Assembly: GCF_000739635.1 (NCBI RefSeq) | Contig: NZ_BATQ01000085.1 | Coordinates: 1 to 64,000 of the forward strand | Length of the DNA stretch: 64,000 nucleotides | Reading direction: 5' to 3' | DNA from: Verrucomicrobium sp. BvORR034 | Lineage (GTDB): Bacteria; Verrucomicrobiota; Verrucomicrobiia; Verrucomicrobiales; Verrucomicrobiaceae | Part shown: positions 17,006-25,345 of the stretch, piece after piece | Numbering within the stretch: position 1 is the stretch's first letter | How the letters are laid out: every line of letters begins with the position of its first letter | Made by a program: the position numbers and the translations under genes | Notes under the pieces: model-generated | Database searches by the model: none | What the model was told of the DNA's origin: nothing | What the model saw: only the letters and a program-made list of their open reading frames with translations

Positions 17006-18868
17006 TCATCCAAGCATCCGCTTCGCGAGCGCATAACCCTCGTGGTCGGCGGGGTTGAAGAGTTCGCGGAATAGACGGCTGGTTTTGCCGCGAACCAGGC
17101 GGGTGTGGTACTTCACCAGAGAGGTCACGCGATCCACTTCTGCCGTGGGGCTGAAGGCATCCTCCACCTTGCTCTGGGCATAGGAGGCGGCGCATCCCAG
17201 CGCGAAGATCTCGGCGCCGATGTCCACCAAGCGGCCGAGGACGAGTTGCTCGCGTTCCAGCTTGGGTCCGTAGCGCAGCATGGCGTACAAGGTGTGCCGG
17301 GCCAGCTTGCGGCTGAGACGGCGGACGTCGCGCATGCTCTGCTCCAGTTCCGGGTGCAGGTTGATGTCGTCGCTGTCATCCGAGAACGGCAGGAAGCGCG
17401 AGGGGTACCAGGTGGCGTAGTGCCTGGCCGCACGCAGAAACACCAGAGCGCGGTCCTTGAACGGCAGCTTGGTGTTGAAGGCGGCAGCACCCAGTTTGAG
17501 GTGCGAGTCGAGCATCTCCCGCGCGATGAAGAGGCGCATGATCTCGCTGCTGCCTTCAAAGATGGTATTGATGCGGGCGTCGCGGAAGAAGCGCTCGACA
17601 GGTTCGGGCTTCTCACCGCGGGACTTCAGGCTGTCCGCCGTTTCATAGCCGCGGCCCCCGCGGATCTGCATGGTGTCATCCACGATCTCCCAGCCGCGCT
17701 CACTGCCCCAGAGCTTGCCCAGAGCGGCTTCGAGGCGGACATCGGCGTTCTTGTCGCGATCCACCAGGGCGCTGACATAGCGGACCACCGCCTCCAGCGC
17801 AAAGGTGTGGGCGGCCATGCGGGCCAGCTTGTCTGCGATGGCGGCGTGCCGACCGATGGGCTGGCCCCATTGCACCCGATCACGGGCCCAGCGGGTGGAG
17901 ACGTCCAGGCAGTATTTGGCCAGACCGGCACAGGCAGCCGGCAGGGTGATGCGACCGGTGTTCAAGGTGGTAAGCGCGACCTTCAAGCCGCGGCCCTCGC
18001 CACCCAGCACATTCTCCGCCGGCACCCGCACGTCGTGAAAGCGCATGACGCCGTTGTAGAGGGCACGCAAACCCATGAAATGGCAACGCTGCACCACTTC
18101 CACACCAGGCATGCTCGTCTCCACAATGAAGGCGGTGGTCGCATGTGGGTGGGTTGGGCTGGGGGTTCGAGCCATCACTACCAGCATTCCTGCCTTGGTG
18201 CCGTTGGTGCACCAGAGCTTCTCACCATTGATGATGTAGTGGGTGCCGTCTGCGGACTTGACCGCCTGGGTATTCATCCTCGCCGGATCGGAGCCGACGT
18301 CCGGTTCCGTCAGGGCAAAGGCGCTGATCTCGCCCTTGGCGCAGCGAGGGAGAAAGCGTGCCTTCTGCTCCTCTGTGCCAAACATGAGCAAAGGCTGCGG
18401 CACCCCGATGGACTGGTGGGCGGAGAGCAGAGCAGCCATGTTCCCGCACACTCCGCCCAGTAGCATGGCCGTGCGGGAGTAGTTCGTCTGGCTCAGGCCC
18501 AGTCCACCATATTTGACCGGGATCTTGATGCCAAAGGCACCAAGGGACGCGAGCCCCTCCAGCACGGCATCTGGGATCTCACCCTCGCGGTCGATGGCGT
18601 CGGGGTCAGTATGCGATTCGAGGAAACTTTTCAGCTGCAGCAGGAAGGCATCCCCCTGGTCACGATCTTCCAGCGTCTGGCGCGGGAAGGGGAGCAGGGT
18701 GGAGGTGTCGGCGGCACCGTCGAAGAGCGAGGCAGCGAAGCCGGCGTTGCGGTCCCGCTCATCGCGGGCCGCCTCGGTCATCTCCAGCGCGGCCCGCTGG
18801 CCTTCAGACATCTTCGAAGTGTCGAGCACTGACTTGGGAGGTGTGGAGGAGGGATGCTTGATTTTCAT
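17006..18868 (-). CDS. Acyl-CoA dehydrogenase, long (ACAD9/VLCAD-like) form
   Basis: The 620-residue FAD enzyme catalyses the first step of beta-oxidation, making trans-2-enoyl-CoA. Visible motifs are AFALTEPDVGSDPARM and YIINGEKLWCTNGTKAG (flavin/substrate-binding middle domain), MQIRGGRGYETADSL, and IFEGSSEIMRLFIARE, in which the Glu of EGSSE is the usual catalytic-base position in this group. About 170 further residues follow the dehydrogenase core, as in very-long-chain/ACAD9 types. The ATG overlaps the stop of the preceding fadB-type gene (ATGA, 18865-18868), indicating translational coupling. Last gene of the fatty-acid operon. Confidence 0.92.
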   Translation of the reverse strand: MKIKHPSSTPPKSVLDTSKMSEGQRAALEMTEAARDERDRNAGFAASLFDGAADTSTLLPFPRQTLEDRDQGDAFLLQLKSFLESHTDPDAIDREGEIPDAVLEGLASLGAFGIKIPVKYGGLGLSQTNYSRTAMLLGGVCGNMAALLSAHQSIGVPQPLLMFGTEEQKARFLPRCAKGEISAFALTEPDVGSDPARMNTQAVKSADGTHYIINGEKLWCTNGTKAGMLVVMARTPSPTHPHATTAFIVETSMPGVEVVQRCHFMGLRALYNGVMRFHDVRVPAENVLGGEGRGLKVALTTLNTGRITLPAACAGLAKYCLDVSTRWARDRVQWGQPIGRHAAIADKLARMAAHTFALEAVVRYVSALVDRDKNADVRLEAALGKLWGSERGWEIVDDTMQIRGGRGYETADSLKSRGEKPEPVERFFRDARINTIFEGSSEIMRLFIAREMLDSHLKLGAAAFNTKLPFKDRALVFLRAARHYATWYPSRFLPFSDDSDDINLHPELEQSMRDVRRLSRKLARHTLYAMLRYGPKLEREQLVLGRLVDIGAEIFALGCAASYAQSKVEDAFSPTAEVDRVTSLVKYHTRLVRGKTSRLFRELFNPADHEGYALAKRMLG

Positions 18869-20967
18869 GGCAGGTCGGATGGGGGTGAGGTTGCAGGAGG
18901 AAACAGGGACCGGAAGGCCGGGTAACCGGAACCGAGGATCATGGCCAGCTCGATGTCGCTGGCGGAGGCGGCCACGCCTTCCTCCAGGCAGAGCTGGCCC
19001 TCTTTCTGCATGAGGCCGTTCAGGTAGGTGGCCATCTGCTCACGCTCTGTGAACTCTGGCAGCTCCCTGGGCTTGATGTAGCGGAGGATTTCCGGATTGG
19101 GCTGTGGGCCATGCCGGTCATTGAAGCCGGTGTAGAAACCGCGGCCGTTCTTGTGCCCCATCATCCCCGCTGTGGCGAGTTGATCGAGCAGATCGCTCTG
19201 CGGGATGCGGTCGCCAAAGGCGGCTCGCAGGGTCTTCTCAACATGCAGAGCGACGTCGAAGCCAACCTCATCGAGAAGGCGGAGCGGACCCATGGGCATG
19301 CCAAAGTCCGTCATGGCGTCGTCCAGTTCCCAGGGGTCGCGCATGGTGGAGGCGATCTGCACCGCTCCCAGCAGGTATGGCATGAGGATGCGGTTCACGA
19401 CAAAACCGGGACGGTCCTTCACGACGATGGGCGTCTTGCCCAGCCCCTGCACAAAGCGCAGCGCGGCGGCGATGGCCGCCGGGGAGGCCTGAGCAGGCGT
19501 GATGACTTCCACCAGAGGCATGAGGTGGGCGGGATTGAAGAAATGCAGGCCGATGACCCGCTCAGGATGCGGTGTGGCGGCGGCCAGCTCCTCCACAGAG
19601 AGCGCGGAGGTGTTGGTCGCCAGGATGGTGTCGGGACGGCACTGGGCGGCCAGTTCGGCAAAGAGATGCTTCTTCACCTCCATGTCCTCCACGACGGCTT
19701 CGATCACGAGGTCCATCTGTTTGAGCGGCACCTCCTCAGAGGTAAAGGAAATAAGATCATGCGTCTCCCGGCCCTGTTTGGTGGTGAGGGCGCGGCTTTT
19801 CACGCCGCTGTGCAGCAGTCCTCCGATGCGTCCCGCCCCTTTGGCCAGGGCGGCGTTGCTCATGTCCTTCAGCAGCACCCGGGTGCCCCGGCTGGCGAGG
19901 GTGTAGGCGATGCCAGAACCCATGACGCCTGCGCCGATGACGGCAGCGCGGGTGATCGGGGGAGCCTCGATTCCTTGAAACAACTGAGGCAGCTTCTTGG
20001 AGGCGGCCTCTTTGCGCAGGAAGACATCGATGAAGCGACGGGCCCCACCGGATTCGGTAAGGCGACGCAGCGTCTCCTGCTCCAGGGCCAGGGATTTCTC
20101 CGCCGTGCGACCGGCACCGCGGGTGATCACATCCACCGCCGCGATGGGGGCGGCGTCGTGATGGCGCATCCATGGGAACTTGCTCCAGAGCATGGTCTTC
20201 ACCCGGAAGCGCAGGATCTGCGGCACCGGCCAGGCCTGGGTGAGGTGCAGATGATGGCGGCGGGGGCGATGGTTCGCGGAAAGCGCCATCTTGCGGGCCA
20301 GGTCCTCCATCCGCTCACGCGGCACCACGTGCTGCACGATGCCCAACTTCTTCGCATGGCTGGCCTTGACCAGCTTGCCCCGCACGATCAGGTCCAGGGC
20401 CTTGGGCAGGCCGATGAGCCGGGAGAGACGGGTGCAGCCGCCCCAGCCGGGAATGAGACCGAGCATCACCTCGGGCAGACCCAGGCGGGTGACATCGCTG
20501 TCGCTGGCAATGCGCCAGTCACAGGCCAGGACCGTCTCCAGGCCGCCCCCCACACAGGCCCCGTGAATGAGGGCGATCTTGGGAATGCGCAGGGCTTCTA
20601 GATGCGTGAAGACATCCTGCCCAAGCGCGAGCAGGTTGCGCCTTTCCTCATCCGGCAGGGTTTGCACCGCCTTCAAGTCAGCACCGGCGATGAAGACGCG
20701 GTCCTTGGCGCTGCGTAAGATGACGGCCTTGATGCCGGAGTCCCGGTGCAGGTCTTCGATGTGACAGTCGAACTCATCGAGTGTCTTTGGGTTCCACACA
20801 TTGGCAGGGGAATCCGGGGTGTCGAATGTGAGCCAGCAGATGCCGTCGGCGTCCACCTCCTTGTGGAAGCAGGCGGGGCGGTGTTCGCTCAAGTGCTTGC
20901 GGATCGGGGTGGTCAGCATGGCATCTTCAGAGGGGTTTTCAGTGGGGTCGAGGACGATGAGATCCAT
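18865..20967 (-). CDS. FadB/FadJ-type bifunctional enoyl-CoA hydratase / 3-hydroxyacyl-CoA dehydrogenase
   Basis: The 700-residue product has an N-terminal crotonase domain (FIAGADLKAVQ, HGACVGGGLETVLACD and LPEVMLGLIPGWGG, with the two catalytic Glu positions) and an NAD-binding dehydrogenase domain (AAVIGAGVMGSGIAYTLASR, then TNTSALSVEELA, IGLHFFNPAHLMPLVE) plus two C-terminal helical dehydrogenase domains. It converts enoyl-CoA to 3-ketoacyl-CoA. The start is placed at the ATG at 20967, since the open frame further upstream overlaps the thiolase gene and lacks coding character. It lies 56 bp after the thiolase and overlaps the acyl-CoA dehydrogenase start by four bases. Confidence 0.93.
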   Translation of the reverse strand: MDLIVLDPTENPSEDAMLTTPIRKHLSEHRPACFHKEVDADGICWLTFDTPDSPANVWNPKTLDEFDCHIEDLHRDSGIKAVILRSAKDRVFIAGADLKAVQTLPDEERRNLLALGQDVFTHLEALRIPKIALIHGACVGGGLETVLACDWRIASDSDVTRLGLPEVMLGLIPGWGGCTRLSRLIGLPKALDLIVRGKLVKASHAKKLGIVQHVVPRERMEDLARKMALSANHRPRRHHLHLTQAWPVPQILRFRVKTMLWSKFPWMRHHDAAPIAAVDVITRGAGRTAEKSLALEQETLRRLTESGGARRFIDVFLRKEAASKKLPQLFQGIEAPPITRAAVIGAGVMGSGIAYTLASRGTRVLLKDMSNAALAKGAGRIGGLLHSGVKSRALTTKQGRETHDLISFTSEEVPLKQMDLVIEAVVEDMEVKKHLFAELAAQCRPDTILATNTSALSVEELAAATPHPERVIGLHFFNPAHLMPLVEVITPAQASPAAIAAALRFVQGLGKTPIVVKDRPGFVVNRILMPYLLGAVQIASTMRDPWELDDAMTDFGMPMGPLRLLDEVGFDVALHVEKTLRAAFGDRIPQSDLLDQLATAGMMGHKNGRGFYTGFNDRHGPQPNPEILRYIKPRELPEFTEREQMATYLNGLMQKEGQLCLEEGVAASASDIELAMILGSGYPAFRSLFPPATSPPSDLP

Positions 20968-21023
20968 GGCGGTAAAGGGGCTGAGGTTTGCGAAAAGGGT
21001 GCGAGGAAAGAAAGGGCGGTCGC

Positions 21024-22307
21024 TTAGAAAGCCTCGAGACAGACGGCACCACCCTGGCCACCACCGACGCAGAGGCTGACCAGCGCCCGACGTTTGCCGG
21101 TGCGGCGCAGTTGATACAGGGCGGTGAGGATGAGGCGGGCCCCGGTGGCTCCCACCGGGTGACCCAGGGCAATGGCGCCCCCCTGCGGATTGAGCTGCGT
21201 ATCGTCCACCTCGCCCAAGGGGGCACTGAGGCCTGCCTTGCGAGCACTGGCGGGATCCTTCAGGCACTTGAGCACGGCCAGGATCTGGGCGGCGAAGGCT
21301 TCGTTGATCTCAATGATGTCCACATCGCTCAGCTTCCAACCCGCGTGGCCGAGCGCCGCAGCCATGGCGGTGACGGGACCCAGGCCCATGCGTTCCGGAT
21401 CGCACCCGGTATAGGCATGGCTCACGATTCGTCCCAGCGGCGTCACTCCCAGCTTCTGGGCTCGCGCTTCGCTGCAGGCCAGGATGGCCACGGCACCATC
21501 GGTGACCTGGGAGGAGTTTCCCGCAGTGACCGTGCCGGTGAGGGGCTCGAAGATGGGTTGCAGCTTGGCCAGTTTGGCGGGGGAGCTGTCGGTGCGGACG
21601 CCATTGTCATCCTCCACAGCCACGACCTCCTTGCGACCGGAGAACATGGGCACGATTTCCTCACGCAGATGGTCACGATGCTGGGCGGCCAGCAATTGCG
21701 AGCGCACGGCCATGGCATCCTGGGCATCGCGTGAGATCTCGAACTCACGCGCAAGCAGCTCGGCCGTCTGCCCCATATTGATCTCGGCGACCGGGTCAGT
21801 GAGACCCATCTTGATGGCGAGCAGGGGCAGGAAGTCCTGGGGACGGAAGGCTGTGGCCGCCCGGAGCTTGCTGCCCATCCCGCGGGCGCGGGAGAGCAGG
21901 GCAAACTTGATCGCAGCCTCATGGCGGAAGAGGAGCGGCATCTGGGACATGCTCTCGGTGCCGCCCACGAGGAAGACTTCGCCCTGGCCTGCGGCGAGCT
22001 TTTCCTGGGCCGTGGTGACCGCCTCCATGCCGGAGGCGCAGTTGCGGTGCACCGTCATGGCGGGGCGTTCCTTGGGCACGCCAGCCCGCAGGGCGATGAC
22101 GCGCGAGATGTTGGCAGCGTTCGCGGGCTGGGCCACGCAGCCAAAGATCGTCTCATCCACGGCCGCGGGATCAATGCCGGTTCGTGTAAACAAACCGCTG
22201 GCGGCGTGACGGCCCAGCTCCACGGCGTCGAAATCCGCCAGGGTACTGCCGGCGCGGCAGAAGGGGGTGCGGGCACCGGCCATTATGACAAGGGGGGAGG
22301 CATTCAT
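21024..22307 (-). CDS. Acetyl-CoA acyltransferase (thiolase, FadA/FadI type)
   Basis: The 427-residue thiolase has all three catalytic signatures: the nucleophilic Cys in VHRNCASGMEA, the His in GGAIALGHPVGATGARL, and the C-terminal Cys in LCVGGGQGGA. The NEAFAAQ motif is also present. It cleaves 3-ketoacyl-CoA to acetyl-CoA and a shortened acyl-CoA. The length and the loop region suit the FadI/trifunctional-type partner of the adjacent FadB-like protein. Second-to-third position in a five-gene operon that supplies all of beta-oxidation after activation. Confidence 0.94.
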   Translation of the reverse strand: MNASPLVIMAGARTPFCRAGSTLADFDAVELGRHAASGLFTRTGIDPAAVDETIFGCVAQPANAANISRVIALRAGVPKERPAMTVHRNCASGMEAVTTAQEKLAAGQGEVFLVGGTESMSQMPLLFRHEAAIKFALLSRARGMGSKLRAATAFRPQDFLPLLAIKMGLTDPVAEINMGQTAELLAREFEISRDAQDAMAVRSQLLAAQHRDHLREEIVPMFSGRKEVVAVEDDNGVRTDSSPAKLAKLQPIFEPLTGTVTAGNSSQVTDGAVAILACSEARAQKLGVTPLGRIVSHAYTGCDPERMGLGPVTAMAAALGHAGWKLSDVDIIEINEAFAAQILAVLKCLKDPASARKAGLSAPLGEVDDTQLNPQGGAIALGHPVGATGARLILTALYQLRRTGKRRALVSLCVGGGQGGAVCLEAF

Positions 22308-22370
22308 GGATGATTGTCGGGGTGAAGGTTGTGGTGAGGTCAGAAGGCGAGGAACATTCCGACCTGGGGC

Positions 22371-23891
22371 TCACGAGCCCGGCGTGGCGGTCTGAGGCTG
22401 ACTCTGGCCCTGGCCCTGGCCCGGTTGCCCTTGGCGGCGGTCGGCCACCTTCTCCTCCTTCAGCAGGCGTCCCACGCCCAGCAGATTGCGGAGCTCGGGC
22501 ACGGTGTGGAAGAGGATCGCGTTCGGCGTCATCTCCGTGACTTCATGGAACCGGCGGATGAGCAGGTCCTTCAGCGTGTCCTCGTTGATGTTGCCGTCCG
22601 GGGCCACGTGGAGGTACACCTCATCGCACTCCAGCGGATCGTCGTGGCGCTTGCGCAGCTCGATCTGCCAGGCAGCCAGGCCGCGCTGGTCGTCCAGGAG
22701 GTGCTCCAGCACGTTGAAGTCCACCAGGGTGCCCTTGATCTTGTCCAGCCTTAGGGTCCGCACCTCACTGGCGCGGGAGATGGGCCCCAGCAGTCGCGGG
22801 CAACGGCGGCCACAGTGCGGGCAGGCGTCCCACGTGAGTCCGCCCTCCGCCATGTCACCCGTCCGGTAGCGCAGCACCACGGTGCCGCGGGCATCCAGCG
22901 GGGTGAAGACAATCTCCCCGGGGGCACCCGGAGGCACAGGAACCCCGGTCTTGGGATCCACGAGTTCGATGAAACCGAGATCGGGATAAAGGTGGAAACC
23001 GCTGGCGCCCTCATGCGGGAGGGTGGGGCACTCCGTCCAGGCCATCTTGGCCTCGGTGAAGGCATAGATGCTGATGACGTACACCCCCAGTGAGCCAAGC
23101 TGGGCACACAGATCGCGAAGCTTGGCGCGGAGGCCCTGCGGCGTCTTTTCCCCGCCGAGCACAATCCGCTTGAGCGTGGTCCAGTGGCGGTTCTCCTCCA
23201 CTGCCTGGCGCAGCACGTGGTACACGAAGGTGGGCATGCCGATGAGCACGTCTGGCTGCATGCGCTCGATCAGCGCGATGTTGCCCTCGGTGCCCATGGA
23301 CTTGCCACCCCCGCTGGAAATCATGAAGGTGCCGAAGCCCAGGCCGGCGTAGTGCGACTGCCAGAAGGCCAGGTGTGGCGCGTAGGGGAAGAGGTTCACA
23401 TGGCGGTACTCTTTGTCAGACCGCCCGGTCTCCATGATGCGTTTGCCGGAGAGTTCGAGGAGATTGAGGTCGTGCTTCGTATAGAGGAAGGGCACCGGCT
23501 CGCTGCTGCGCCCCGTGGTACTGGTGAGTAGAAGGGGGCGGAACTCGGCCTCCAGCTTCTCCTTGGTATGGCTCATCCCATGCAGCAGGGTGTTGAAGAT
23601 CACCTTGGGCTCGCGGCGGAGCGTCTGCTGATTGGGGATCATCACGAACTCCCGCAGCTTCTCTTTGGAGACGGTGAGGTCAGACTTGCTGGAGAAGGGC
23701 ACCTTGGCCCAGTCATCCATGCTGCGGATGTCGCCGGGCTCCAGGCCAATGCTCTTGAACATCTCACGGTAGTGCGTGGAGAAGGGCAGGACCCGGGATT
23801 TCAGGTATTCACGCAGGCGGCGGATCTGCCAGGCCTGCCAGAATTCAGGGGCTCCGGCATCCCAGAGCGGGGAGGAGAGGAACGGTTTCAT
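22371..23891 (-). CDS. PaaK-like adenylate-forming enzyme (acyl/aryl-CoA ligase family)
   Basis: The 506-residue product resembles phenylacetate-CoA ligase family proteins. The ATP-loop is present as LLTSTTGRSSEPVPFLYT, the adenine-binding region as VISIYAFTEAKMAW, and the conserved RYRTGDMAEGG with the ribose-binding Asp. A CPHCGRRCPRLLGP zinc-knuckle-like segment, typical of PaaK relatives, follows, then the mobile C-terminal domain (VRTLRLDKIKGTLVD). A Gln/Gly tail ends it. Its place in the operon suggests it activates the acid that is then beta-oxidised; the substrate is not defined by sequence alone. Confidence 0.85.
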   Translation of the reverse strand: MKPFLSSPLWDAGAPEFWQAWQIRRLREYLKSRVLPFSTHYREMFKSIGLEPGDIRSMDDWAKVPFSSKSDLTVSKEKLREFVMIPNQQTLRREPKVIFNTLLHGMSHTKEKLEAEFRPLLLTSTTGRSSEPVPFLYTKHDLNLLELSGKRIMETGRSDKEYRHVNLFPYAPHLAFWQSHYAGLGFGTFMISSGGGKSMGTEGNIALIERMQPDVLIGMPTFVYHVLRQAVEENRHWTTLKRIVLGGEKTPQGLRAKLRDLCAQLGSLGVYVISIYAFTEAKMAWTECPTLPHEGASGFHLYPDLGFIELVDPKTGVPVPPGAPGEIVFTPLDARGTVVLRYRTGDMAEGGLTWDACPHCGRRCPRLLGPISRASEVRTLRLDKIKGTLVDFNVLEHLLDDQRGLAAWQIELRKRHDDPLECDEVYLHVAPDGNINEDTLKDLLIRRFHEVTEMTPNAILFHTVPELRNLLGVGRLLKEEKVADRRQGQPGQGQGQSQPQTATPGS

Positions 23892-23966
23892 AGTGCTTGA
23901 GAGTTGGGATGATGGTTGGTTTGAGGTCGGGCATGTGAACGGATATCGAAAGAAAAGGGAGGGGGG

Positions 23967-25112
23967 TTAGACGTAGCCGGGGAGTCCGGTATGCCGCTTG
24001 GAGGCAGGGGTTAGGGGCGCGTCTGCGGCGTTTTTTTGCCCGTGGTTCACGTCAGAGCTGTGTTCTGGCACCGGAGTGGGCCGCTGAATGAGATCCAAAA
24101 TGCGCGGCAGGGCAGCTTCGGCAGCCATCCTGCCGGCCTCGATGTAGCGGTTGAAATTCTCAAAATCGTACCAGCGGGACTCACCGAAATACGGATGCAC
24201 GAGGATGTCTGCGCGTGTGCCCTCCTCGGCGATCAGTCGCAGCTGGGCGCTGGTCAGACAGCGTTTGAAGGTGTCCAGCACGTTGCCGTAGGCGAAGAGG
24301 TTCACCTTGCGGTTCGCGGAGTTGCGCAGGCGACGCCACACGCCTTCCGGAGGGGGAGGGGGAATGGGGTAGGTGGAGATGCCGGCGGCGGCGAGGTCAG
24401 CCGGAGTCGGCATGACGTTCACGGCAATGATGGCATTCATCGGGCTGGAAGTGATTTTCTGGTCGCCCGCGGCATGAGCGGACTCTCCGCGGGAAAGGAT
24501 GTCTCGCAGCAGGTTCACCGGCAGCGGTTGGGACGCACCGCCATCGATGTAGCGTTTCCCGTCGAGTTCCACCGGGGCCACGATGCCCGGGATGGCGCAG
24601 CTGGCCTGCACCGCCGCCGCCGCCGGCGTGTCCATCGACATCACTTCCCACGACACGGAGTCGAGGTTGGTGGCCACCACATACATGGGGCGTTCCAACT
24701 GGGCGAGCGTGCGCTGGCCCAGGCTCTTTTCCAGATGCCGGCGCAGTTTGTTGCCCCGGAGGAAGCCGGATAGCGGCGGGCACACGGGATCGATGAGGCG
24801 CAGCAGGGTGCGGCGGTCTTTGATCTCGGCCGCGAGCTCCTCAAGCTGCTGGCCATTGAACCCGGCCGCCCAGAGGGTGCCCACATAGGAACCCATGCTG
24901 CTGCCGATGATGGCAGAGATCGGGATTTTCTCGCGCTCAAGTACCTGGATAACTCCCACATGAGCCAGACCGCGGGCACCACCACAGGAAAGGACCAGTC
25001 CCAATCGGGGTGGCGGGGGAGCCACCGGGGCGGGAGGAGCCTCCATGAAGCGGTTCAGCCAGTCTTCGGCGGAGAACCAGGGGAAGCGGCGCATGGCATC
25101 GGGCAGGCGCAT
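23967..25112 (-). CDS. Patatin-like phospholipase (RssA/NTE type)
   Basis: The 381-residue product has the patatin oxyanion loop SCGGARGLAHVG, the nucleophile Ser72 in GSSMGS and the dyad Asp190 in YIDGGASQPLP. It is a Ser-Asp acyl hydrolase that could release fatty acids from phospholipids or lysophospholipids. No signal peptide is seen, so it is probably cytoplasmic or membrane-associated. It is the first gene of the fatty-acid operon, 75 bp before the ligase-like gene, and its position suggests lipid turnover feeding beta-oxidation. The ATG at 25112 gives a short Pro-rich leader before the domain. Confidence 0.9.
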   Translation of the reverse strand: MRLPDAMRRFPWFSAEDWLNRFMEAPPAPVAPPPPRLGLVLSCGGARGLAHVGVIQVLEREKIPISAIIGSSMGSYVGTLWAAGFNGQQLEELAAEIKDRRTLLRLIDPVCPPLSGFLRGNKLRRHLEKSLGQRTLAQLERPMYVVATNLDSVSWEVMSMDTPAAAAVQASCAIPGIVAPVELDGKRYIDGGASQPLPVNLLRDILSRGESAHAAGDQKITSSPMNAIIAVNVMPTPADLAAAGISTYPIPPPPPEGVWRRLRNSANRKVNLFAYGNVLDTFKRCLTSAQLRLIAEEGTRADILVHPYFGESRWYDFENFNRYIEAGRMAAEAALPRILDLIQRPTPVPEHSSDVNHGQKNAADAPLTPASKRHTGLPGYV

Positions 25113-25141
25113 GGCTTTTGGATGGGTTGTTGGAGGATTAG

Positions 25142-25158
25142 ACTCACCACCAGTGAGT
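25142..25158. promoter_or_regulatory. Palindromic candidate operator upstream of the fatty-acid operon
   Basis: ACTCAC-CACCA-GTGAGT is a perfect 6-bp inverted repeat with a 5-base centre, 30 bp upstream of the patatin-like gene start. Its size suits a TetR-type repressor (fatty-acid operons are often under such control), but no TetR gene is in the window. Confidence 0.45.
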
Positions 25159-25345
25159 TAATTCAAAAGTTTCAATCAAATTGTGGTGCTAATGATCGAC
25201 AAAACCGAAACGCGTTTAGAAACGTATCAGTCCAATGGCGCACATGTTCCGCAAGGGTGCAAAGGCGCGGTGGCTGGGCCGGACTTAAGTGATCCGGGTG
25301 ACGGTTTTGTTGCTTGTTTCAAGGGTCTGGGACCGTTTGAGATGC

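Noticed and set aside
16582-17058. 158-codon plus-strand frame in the 16-17 kb gap
   Set aside because: It overlaps repeats and the end of the acyl-CoA dehydrogenase gene and has no plausible domain.
17105-18463. Long plus-strand frame (452 codons)
   Set aside because: Antisense to the acyl-CoA dehydrogenase gene.
19111-20601. Long plus-strand frame (496 codons)
   Set aside because: Antisense to the FadB-type gene.
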